Assembly: GCA_017472105.1 (NCBI GenBank)
Contig: JAFUQY010000244.1
Span: 1-11,161 of the forward strand
Length of the DNA: 11,161 bases
Source: Clostridia bacterium
Lineage (GTDB): Bacteria > Bacillota_A > Clostridia > Oscillospirales > CAG-272
Reading direction: 5' to 3'
The notes under the pieces are model-generated. The model did no database searches and was not told where the DNA came from. It saw only the letters and a list, made by a program, of their open reading frames with translations. This document shows positions 5,538 to 11,161 of this stretch, in pieces. The position numbers and the translations under genes were made by a program. Position 1 is the first letter of the stretch; each line of letters starts with the position of its first letter.

Positions 5538-5786
5538 ATGGAAAAGAAGTTCAAAGGCATTTTCCTCGCAATCGGCGTTATCGTCAGCCTTGCTGCTCTC
5601 GCTGCTGTTGCTTACACTGTATTCAAGAAGTACTTCAAGGTTACCTTCGAATGCGACGGTGACTGCTGCAACTGCGAAGACGAATGCTTCTGCGAAGAAG
5701 ACGTTGAACCCATCTGCTGCTGCGAAGACGGCGAAGATGAATGCTGCTGCTGCGCAGAAGAAGAAACCTGCTGCGACGCTGAATAA
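5538..5786 (+). CDS. Membrane-anchored cysteine- and acid-rich small protein
   Basis: The 82-residue product starts with MEKKFKG, then has one membrane helix (about residues 8-27), then a KKYFK stop-transfer cluster. The last 46 residues contain 15 Cys and about 20 Asp/Glu with no Lys or Arg. Cys occur in blocks: CC, CxxxC, CxC, CCC, CCCC and CC. This suggests a thiolate metal-binding tail, like a membrane-tethered metallothionein, but no family is recognised. The positive N-terminus would predict the tail outside by the positive-inside rule, although the basic cluster after the helix makes this ambiguous. A strong ribosome site (GGAGG, 9 nt spacing), an own promoter, an own terminator and uniform TGC/GAA codons all point to high expression. 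An alternative frame crossing this gene is a read-through of the downstream enzyme frame. Confidence 0.87.
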   Translation: MEKKFKGIFLAIGVIVSLAALAAVAYTVFKKYFKVTFECDGDCCNCEDECFCEEDVEPICCCEDGEDECCCCAEEETCCDAE

Positions 5787-5800
5787 GCCAATCCAAAAAG

Positions 5801-5835
5801 ACCGGCTGTCGATTTTACGACGGTCGGTTTTTGTT
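5801..5835 (+). terminator. Rho-independent terminator of the cysteine-rich gene
   Basis: An 11-bp stem, ACCGGCTGTCG (5801-5811) with CGACGGTCGGT (5818-5828), has two G-T pairs and a 6-nt loop. It is followed by TTTTTGTTTT. It isolates the small gene from the enzyme downstream. Confidence 0.9.
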
Positions 5836-5841
5836 TTGCTC

Positions 5842-5870
5842 TTGCATTGCCGGATTCGGCGTGCTATAAT
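5842..5870 (+). promoter_or_regulatory. Promoter of the glycyl radical enzyme gene
   Basis: -35 TTGCAT (5842-5847), a 17-bp spacer and -10 TATAAT (5865-5870) preceded by TGC. The predicted start near 5877 leaves a leader of about 22 nt with GGAGG. It begins within a few bases of the preceding terminator. Confidence 0.8.
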
Positions 5871-5898
5871 GAAGAAAAATGCTCAACGGAGGTTCTCC

Positions 5899-7920
5899 AT
5901 GAATCAGAAGCTGTACGAAAAACTCATGGACGCGGGCGAATTCTACGCGGCGGGACTGCTCCTCACGGATGAGGACGAACGCGCTCCTATCTGGCGGTAT
6001 TCCAATGCCGTGCGGGAGTTTCTCTGCCATGCACCGCTCACTCCCTACGACGGCGGACGGCTCTATCCCTGCGGAAAACGGCTCCCGGATAACGACGAAG
6101 GCCGCAAAATCGGCATGGTGCCGGAGTATTCCTATACTTACCGCTTAAACCGCGGACTGGTCGCATCCAAAGTCCCCGAAGCGGAGGCACTTCTCGCGCG
6201 CGAACAGGCGAAGGTCGCTCCCTTGAACACCATCCACCTCGTCGGCGGCGCGGGATATACCCACTCCTTCATCAATTTCCGGCGCATCCTCGCGGACGGT
6301 CTCGACGGATACCGCGAACGTGTGAACCGGCTGGATCCCATCACGGACGAACAGCGGGATTTCCGTGACGCGATGCTTCTGCTCCTTGACGGGATTGAAG
6401 TGTTCCGAAAGAGATGTGTGGAGTATCTCAAAACCACCGACGCACCCGGTGAACTCATCCATGCGCTGGAATGGGTGCCCAATCATACGCCGCGGAATAT
6501 TTACGAAGCCATCGTTGCGTGGAATTTCGTCTATTACGTGGACAACTGCGACGACATCGGCGGGCTTGACCGGGGACTTCTGCCCTACTGGAACGGCGAG
6601 GACGTCACGGATCTGCTCCGCGAACTGTTCGATCATGTGGACTGCAACGACGCGTGGTCCGGTCCGCTCGGTCCGACTTACAACGGGCTCACCGTGCAGT
6701 GCATCCGCGCATCGGGTTGGCACCGCAGACCGTCGATTCAGCTCCTTGTCACGGACGACATGCCCGAGGAAGTCTGGGAGGCGGCGTATGAATCCATCGG
6801 AACTTCGTGCGGTCAGCCTGCGTTCTACAACTGGGAGGCGTACAAGCGTGAGATCAACAGCCGTCTGCCGCAGGTGCGTGAGGACGACATCGGATACCTC
6901 GCGTTCGGCGGATGCACGGAGACCATGATCGAAGGCCTCTCCAACGTCGGCTCGGATGACGCGGGCATCAACACGGCGCATATTTTTGCCGAATACCTCA
7001 GAGAACACCTCGGAGATCACGAGACATTTGACGACTTCATGGAAGGATATACCTCGGCGGCGGAAGGTGTCATTGACGAAGTCTGCGCGATTCTCGAGGA
7101 GCACCGCCGGACACGCGCCCTGTACCGTCCTCAGCCGATCCGCTCGCTCTTCATCGACGACTGCATCGACGAAATGTGCGACTTCAACGCCGGCGGCGCG
7201 CGGTACAACTGGAGCGTCATCAACGTCGCGGGACTCATCAACGTCATCGACTCGCTTGCTGTAGTGAAGGCTCTCGTGTACGACGGCGGCATGCACGCGG
7301 ACGATTTCATAAACGCCCTCGAGACGCAGAATCCCGTCTTCCTCGCCATGGCGCGTGAGGTTCCGAAGCACGGCAACGACAACGAAACCGTGAACGATAT
7401 CGCAAACCGCCTGTCCGCGCGGATTTACAGCCGGTTCGAGACGCACACCTGTACCCCGTCGAAGAATGGCGAGGGCAGATACTTCCCGGTTTCCAACCAG
7501 TTCACGACCTACGCCGATGCGGGACGGTATGTGAAAGCCACACCCGACGGACGCGCGGACGGAGATCCCCTGTGCGACTCGTGCGGTGCGGTACATGGAC
7601 GCGATACCGAAGGTCCGACGGCGCTGCTCAATTCCGTTGCGGCACTGCGCGGGGATATGGTACTCGGCACGCCCATCACGAATATCCGGATTTCCAAGCC
7701 GAACCTACCCATACTGCTCAAGTCATTGGTGAAAGCGTTCTTTGAAAAGGGCGGCATGCAGCTTCAAGTGACTTGTGCGTCGCGGGAAGAGCTGCTGGAT
7801 GCCCTCGATCACCCGGAAAAGCATCAGAATCTCGTCGTGCGCATCGGCGGGTTCTCGGAATATTTCAACAGACTGACGCCCGCCCTCAAGCAGACCGTGA
7901 TCGACCGGACGGAATATTGA
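5899..7920 (+). CDS. Glycyl radical enzyme, pyruvate formate-lyase-like, unknown substrate
   Basis: The 673-residue protein has the hallmarks of oxygen-sensitive glycyl radical enzymes. The thiyl cysteine is Cys339 in GGCTE, with Glu341 two residues on, as in the dehydratase/decarboxylase branch. Pyruvate formate-lyase itself has a Cys-Cys pair, so this is not PFL. GGARYNWSV (432-440) and TPDGRADGDPL (548-558) then GPTALLNSVAAL (572-583) are typical barrel motifs. The C-terminal RIGGFSEYF (648-656) places the radical on Gly651. It is shorter than most family members (about 780-850). The start is fixed by GGAGG 6 nt before the ATG. No radical SAM activating enzyme lies in the window, so activation must come from elsewhere. 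The nearby TIM-barrel isomerase hints at sugar or polyol chemistry, but this is inference. Confidence 0.92.
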   Translation: MNQKLYEKLMDAGEFYAAGLLLTDEDERAPIWRYSNAVREFLCHAPLTPYDGGRLYPCGKRLPDNDEGRKIGMVPEYSYTYRLNRGLVASKVPEAEALLAREQAKVAPLNTIHLVGGAGYTHSFINFRRILADGLDGYRERVNRLDPITDEQRDFRDAMLLLLDGIEVFRKRCVEYLKTTDAPGELIHALEWVPNHTPRNIYEAIVAWNFVYYVDNCDDIGGLDRGLLPYWNGEDVTDLLRELFDHVDCNDAWSGPLGPTYNGLTVQCIRASGWHRRPSIQLLVTDDMPEEVWEAAYESIGTSCGQPAFYNWEAYKREINSRLPQVREDDIGYLAFGGCTETMIEGLSNVGSDDAGINTAHIFAEYLREHLGDHETFDDFMEGYTSAAEGVIDEVCAILEEHRRTRALYRPQPIRSLFIDDCIDEMCDFNAGGARYNWSVINVAGLINVIDSLAVVKALVYDGGMHADDFINALETQNPVFLAMAREVPKHGNDNETVNDIANRLSARIYSRFETHTCTPSKNGEGRYFPVSNQFTTYADAGRYVKATPDGRADGDPLCDSCGAVHGRDTEGPTALLNSVAALRGDMVLGTPITNIRISKPNLPILLKSLVKAFFEKGGMQLQVTCASREELLDALDHPEKHQNLVVRIGGFSEYFNRLTPALKQTVIDRTEY

Positions 7921-7932
7921 TTTAAGGTTACC

Positions 7933-8067
7933 GTAGGGAACGGCGTCCTCGACGGTCCTGAAATGTAAAATTTGAATACAGAATATTTTGTGATCAATAT
8001 TTATCCTCCATACGGCAGATTTGTGCGGATTGTTATTTTTAGGACTGTCGAGGACGCCAGTCCCTAC
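7933..8067. repeat. MITE-like element with 27-bp inverted ends
   Basis: The left end 7933-7959 starts GTAGGGAACGGCGTCCTCG, and the reverse complement of the right end 8041-8067 starts GTAGGGACTGGCGTCCTCG. The ends agree at all but three positions. The 81-bp interior is A/T-rich and has no ORF. I see no clear target-site duplication. It fills most of the gap between the glycyl radical enzyme and the next gene and could form a long hairpin if transcribed. Confidence 0.78.
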
Positions 8068-8119
8068 CGGAGTTGAGGCGTGGATTGAATCTGATCAAAT
8101 ATAGAAATAGGTACCCATC

Positions 8120-9073
8120 ATGAGAACAATGCAGAACTACGAAATCAAAACTTCCCGCATCCGGGCGGACTTCCTCGCTTACAAAGCCGCGCATCCGGAA
8201 CTGCTCGAAAACCGGCTCCGTTTCAGCTGGAGCAACTGGGGATTCGGGCTGGAGACGCTGGAAACCTCCGCAAAACGCCTCCGTGACGCGGGAATCCCGT
8301 ATATCGAGCTCCACGGCAACCACCACGGACCCGATCTCGGATACCGCGCGGCGGATGTGAATGCGATCCTCGGCGAATACGGTATCGCGGTCAGCGGTAT
8401 CTGCGGGATCTACTCGCCCGACAACGATTTATCGTCAAACCGCCCCATTCAGCGGCAGGCGGCGATTGACTACATCCGGCGCGAGGTCGAATTCACGGCA
8501 TCCGTGGGCGGAAAATACGTCCTTGTGTGCCCCGGTGCGGTCGGACGGACGGTGAAATACGACGACAGCGAGTGGGACAGAAGCCTGGATTCGCTCGCCC
8601 GCGTGGCGGATGAATTTGTGAAATACGGCATCCGGTGCGCCATTGAGCCGATCCGTTCCGCGGAAACGACCGTGGTCAACCGGGTTGCAGAGGCGCATGC
8701 CTACATTGACGCGCTGAATCACCCCGGAGTTGCGCACATCAACGGCGACGTGTTCCACATGCTGACCGAGGAAGCGCACATCGGTGAAGCGATTCTCGCG
8801 TGCGGTGACCGGCTCACGAATCTGCATCTCGCTGACACGACCCGCGGCGCGCTCGGAACGGGTTCGCTCGATCTGGATACCGTCATCATGGCGCTGTACC
8901 TCATGGGCTACAACAACCGCGAATCCACGTGGGTGACGCCCGAGCCGCTCGGAGCAGGTGCGGATCCCTACCCGATGCAGAACGCGCACGTCGATCCGGC
9001 GATACTGGACAAGATGGTGTTCTCGAGCTATGCGTACTTCCGTGAACGCGAAGAAGCGGTGCTGGCGGAGTGA
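8120..9073 (+). CDS. Sugar phosphate isomerase/epimerase-like TIM barrel protein
   Basis: The 317-residue protein fits the AP endonuclease 2/xylose isomerase-like fold. The metal site of ketose 3-epimerases (Glu, Asp, His, Glu) can be placed at Glu176 (CAIEPI), Asp210 with His213 (NGDVFHM), His236 (NLHLADT) and Glu275 (VTPEPLG). The spacing is close to D-tagatose 3-epimerase. IELHGNHHG (62-70) forms the early active-site strand. The start is the ATG at 8120, with AGG 8 nt upstream; an ATG 9 bp later is possible. The ribosome site is weak and no strong promoter was found, so read-through from the glycyl radical enzyme across the repeat is possible. Substrate unknown. Confidence 0.88.
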   Translation: MRTMQNYEIKTSRIRADFLAYKAAHPELLENRLRFSWSNWGFGLETLETSAKRLRDAGIPYIELHGNHHGPDLGYRAADVNAILGEYGIAVSGICGIYSPDNDLSSNRPIQRQAAIDYIRREVEFTASVGGKYVLVCPGAVGRTVKYDDSEWDRSLDSLARVADEFVKYGIRCAIEPIRSAETTVVNRVAEAHAYIDALNHPGVAHINGDVFHMLTEEAHIGEAILACGDRLTNLHLADTTRGALGTGSLDLDTVIMALYLMGYNNRESTWVTPEPLGAGADPYPMQNAHVDPAILDKMVFSSYAYFREREEAVLAE

Positions 9074-9088
9074 ACGGATGAAAAAATG

Positions 9089-9136
9089 AAATCCCCCATG
9101 CTCACGGTCTGAATCAGCCGCGGGTACGGGGGATTT
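9089..9136. terminator. Bidirectional terminator between convergent genes
   Basis: A perfect 9-bp stem, AAATCCCCC (9089-9097) with GGGGGATTT (9128-9136), has T tracts on both sides (TTTTATT on plus, TTTCATTTTTT on minus). It serves the epimerase-like gene and the XRE regulator. Confidence 0.85.
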
Positions 9137-9144
9137 TATTCCTT

Positions 9145-10242
9145 CTACTTCGTCACATCCGCCACGGCGTACGGCGTGTACTGCTCCACAATGGCGCGAT
9201 ACCGCTCGTTTTCCGCGTACCCGTCCACTGGGTACCGCTTTCCAAGCTGATCCAGCCTGAACCATACACTGTTGCAGGCACAGCCGTCGTGGGTTTTCGT
9301 CATGTCATATTTCGCGCCTTTCAGCGGCAGGGAGGTGTGTACGACGACGGAATTTTCGCACAGATCGATGGCGCGCGCATGCTTCAGGGCACGTTCCAGT
9401 GCGTCGAGGGCTTCGTCGGGGCGTCCTTCTTCCGTCAGAAAACCGAACAGCGCCATGCAGGTGTCCGACAGTCCGCTGTGGCAAACGTCGCAGTCAAAAT
9501 CGGGATAAACCGCGTCCGCGACGGTGAGAATCCGGCGGAAAACGTCGATTTTTTCATCCCGCGTCAGATCCGTCCGGTAATTTGCGGCGCAGAACAGTTC
9601 CCAGAGCAGGTTTTCCATGGCAGCGTCGGCAAATTCCATGGCTGCGTGCACATCGCGCTCGTCGGATGAGGGATAGATCATGGTGCGGGTGAAGTATTTT
9701 GTGTGACTGAGATCGGGCAGACGGCTGGCGTATTCCTCGGCGCGGTCGTAGTCCTTCATCTCGCTGCAAAGGTATATCATCTGGAAAATCGCCTCGTAGC
9801 GCAGGGGATCGTCGGTGCACTCGTCCAGGGTGTAGGCGCACAACTTCACGATTTCGTCCCGGTTCGCTTCGCAGTCGTCGGTCAGGGTGTTCACGTACCG
9901 CACTACAATGCGGAAATCGTAGGGGTAATCCCGGTAAGCCTGCCGGATCAGGTCGTTTTTGGTGCCGTGATCGCCGAGGTGCTGGAGCCGTTCGTATTCC
10001 GCCACGATGGCAAGTATCCGCTGTTCCTTTGCAGCACCGTCCCGACCGAGCAGGGTGTCCAGCGTCACGTCAAAATACTCCGCCAGCGGGATGAGAAAGG
10101 TGATGTCCGGGAAGCCTTCGTTACGCTCCCATTTGGAAACGGACTGCGGTGCGACGCCAAGCCGGTTGGCAAGTGTTTCCTGCGTGATTCCCCGCTTCTG
10201 CCGCAGGGAACGTAAAGTTTCGCCGATTTTGATGGTGTTCAT
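9145..10242 (-). CDS. XRE-family transcriptional regulator with long helical C-terminus
   Basis: The 365-residue protein has an N-terminal Cro/C1-type helix-turn-helix (residues about 6-61), with the motif ITQETLANRLGVAPQSVSKW (19-38) and recognition helix around APQSVSKWER. The remaining 300 residues are helical and charged, and look like TPR-type repeats (DPLRYEAIFQMIYLCSEM, GRPDEALDALERALKHA), as in many Clostridia regulators that sense a peptide or protein partner. AGGAGA lies 7 nt before the ATG, and a promoter is at 10289..10317. It converges on the epimerase-like gene and shares its terminator. Its target is not visible; no obvious operator was found next to its promoter. Confidence 0.9.
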   Translation of the reverse strand: MNTIKIGETLRSLRQKRGITQETLANRLGVAPQSVSKWERNEGFPDITFLIPLAEYFDVTLDTLLGRDGAAKEQRILAIVAEYERLQHLGDHGTKNDLIRQAYRDYPYDFRIVVRYVNTLTDDCEANRDEIVKLCAYTLDECTDDPLRYEAIFQMIYLCSEMKDYDRAEEYASRLPDLSHTKYFTRTMIYPSSDERDVHAAMEFADAAMENLLWELFCAANYRTDLTRDEKIDVFRRILTVADAVYPDFDCDVCHSGLSDTCMALFGFLTEEGRPDEALDALERALKHARAIDLCENSVVVHTSLPLKGAKYDMTKTHDGCACNSVWFRLDQLGKRYPVDGYAENERYRAIVEQYTPYAVADVTK

Positions 10243-10288
10243 GTGGTTCTCCTGTAAAGTGGATTCAGTCTGCGCATCCTGTGGTTAT

Positions 10289-10317
10289 ATGATACACCGG
10301 ATTTGCTGCGAAGTCAA
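10289..10317 (-). promoter_or_regulatory. Promoter of the XRE regulator gene
   Basis: Minus strand: -35 TTGACT (10317-10312), a 17-bp spacer and -10 TATCAT (10294-10289). The -10 is the same hexamer as in the putative antitoxin RNA promoter. Confidence 0.65.
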
Positions 10318-10373
10318 TGACCGCTGCTGACTACGGACTCAACGGAAAAGCGGAAAATCGCGGATGCGTTGGA

Positions 10374-10416
10374 ATAAAAATACCGCACACACCGGATGAA
10401 CGGCATGCACGGTATT
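10374..10416 (-). terminator. Rho-independent terminator of the Nudix gene
   Basis: On the minus strand, AATACCG (10416-10410) pairs with CGGTATT (10385-10379), followed by TTTTATT. It begins 5 bp after the Nudix stop. The loop is 24 nt and holds a possible inner CCG/CGG pair. Confidence 0.75.
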
Positions 10417-10420
10417 GATT

Positions 10421-10966
10421 TCACTTCAAAAGCCCCACCATCGCTGCGGCACGGAGAATACCGCACTGGGTTTTGCCGTCGGGGATTTCGCCCCGGAGCA
10501 CGGACTGCACGGCTTCTTCCAGCGGCATCCGGAAGACTTCGAGGAATTCGTCGTCGTCGAGGTCATTGTGCGTGAACGTGAGGCCTTTCGCGAGGAACAT
10601 GCGGATTCTCTCGCCCATGATCGCCGGAGAGCCGTAGAAGTCGCCGAGATCGATGAGCTCACGCGGAATCGCACCCGTTTCTTCTCTGAGTTCGCGGAGA
10701 GCGGCTTCCGTCCAGTCCTCGCCGGCGTAATCGAGCTTGCCTGCCGGAATTTCGGTGAGAATCTGATCGACCGCGTACCGGTACTGGCGTTCGAGGAGGA
10801 CTTCCCCTTCGTCCGTGATGGGAACGACGCACACCGCGCCCACATGCTTCACGAACTCGCGGATTCCGGATGCGCCGTCGGGGAGTTCCACGGTGTCTTT
10901 ATAGAGATGCACCACCTTGCCGTCGTAGATGAGCTCGGAGGCGGTCATTTTTTCGATGAGGTTCAT
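10421..10966 (-). CDS. Nudix hydrolase, ADP-ribose pyrophosphatase-like
   Basis: The 181-residue protein resembles NudF-type ADP-ribose pyrophosphatases, which split ADP-ribose into AMP and ribose 5-phosphate. VVPITDEGEVLLERQYRYAV (47-66) and EIPAGK (72-77) precede the Nudix box, whose core is RELREETGA (91-99). From the conserved Gly76 to the conserved Glu83 there are six residues instead of the usual five, a one-residue insertion in the box loop. The ATG at 10966 has GGAG 9-10 nt upstream and overlaps the stop of the preceding membrane gene (ATGA), so the two are translationally coupled. The longer frame upstream belongs to no Nudix sequence and was rejected. Confidence 0.92.
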   Translation of the reverse strand: MNLIEKMTASELIYDGKVVHLYKDTVELPDGASGIREFVKHVGAVCVVPITDEGEVLLERQYRYAVDQILTEIPAGKLDYAGEDWTEAALRELREETGAIPRELIDLGDFYGSPAIMGERIRMFLAKGLTFTHNDLDDDEFLEVFRMPLEEAVQSVLRGEIPDGKTQCGILRAAAMVGLLK

Positions 10967-11160
10967 TTTTGTTTCTCCTGATGTTGGATTTGATGGAGCT
11001 GGTCGATGATTTTTGAAAGCGCAAAGAGCGTTGTGCCGGAGATCAGGGTCGCCAGCCAGATGAATGGTGCCCAGCCAAGATACAGAATGCCGATCAGTGC
11101 TCCGAGCAGGCAGACCGTGTACGCCGCTGTCTGAATCCGCGATGCCGCTTTGCATTTCTG
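10963..11160 (-). CDS. Small membrane protein (partial, 5' end outside window)
   Basis: A frame open from the right edge gives 65 residues ending at a TGA that overlaps the Nudix ATG. It holds two predicted membrane helices (around TVCLLGALIGILYLGW and FIWLATLISGTTLFAL), followed by an amphipathic tail, SKIIDQLHQIQHQEKQK. The ATGA overlap and the hydrophobic pattern support a real gene. The family is not recognised. It shares an operon with the Nudix hydrolase. Confidence 0.75.
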   Translation of the reverse strand, partial: QKCKAASRIQTAAYTVCLLGALIGILYLGWAPFIWLATLISGTTLFALSKIIDQLHQIQHQEKQK

Positions 11161-11161
11161 C

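Noticed and set aside
6145..7596. A 483-residue minus-strand frame opposite the glycyl radical enzyme
   Set aside because: It is antisense to conserved enzyme motifs and has no motif of its own.
11032..11155. Extended start of the Nudix frame up to the window edge
   Set aside because: The extra residues do not look like protein, whereas another frame over the same bases gives two clear membrane helices ending in an ATGA overlap.

Overview
The window looks like a piece of chromosome from a GC-rich anaerobic member of the Clostridia, probably a gut Oscillospirales-type organism. This is inferred from an EndoA-type MazF, strong Gram-positive ribosome binding sites, extended -10 promoters, a glycyl radical enzyme, two M42 peptidases and GC-rich repeat debris between genes. 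No database search was possible.

Layout. 1-82: the 3' end of a gene with its terminator. 83-1017: a low-GC stretch of stability-type genes on the minus strand. It holds mazF, an unlisted 30-residue membrane peptide (434..526), and downstream on the same strand a putative 141-nt RNA (131..271) with its own promoter and terminator. The first 35 nt of that RNA can pair with the ribosome binding region and start codon of the peptide mRNA. This is best read as a previously unnoticed type I toxin-antitoxin pair and is the main discovery of the window.

1134-4798: murD followed by two M42 family metallopeptidases in one operon. 4799-5469: about 670 bp without genes, holding a cruciform-forming repeat, decayed relatives of it, and a run of five hairpins. 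5470-5835: a single-gene unit for a membrane-anchored peptide with 15 cysteines and 20 acidic residues in its 46-residue tail. 5842-7920: a 673-residue glycyl radical enzyme without an activase in view. 7933-8067: a MITE-like inverted repeat. 8120-9073: a sugar isomerase/epimerase-like TIM barrel, which may work with the glycyl radical enzyme. A bidirectional terminator separates it from three minus-strand genes: an XRE regulator with a long helical tail (9145-10242), and a Nudix hydrolase (10421-10966) translationally coupled to the end of a small membrane protein (10963-11160).

The promoters are unusually easy to read. Three share a TTGCAT-17-TATAAT form (peptide toxin, murD, glycyl radical enzyme), and two minus-strand promoters use TATCAT (the RNA and the XRE regulator).
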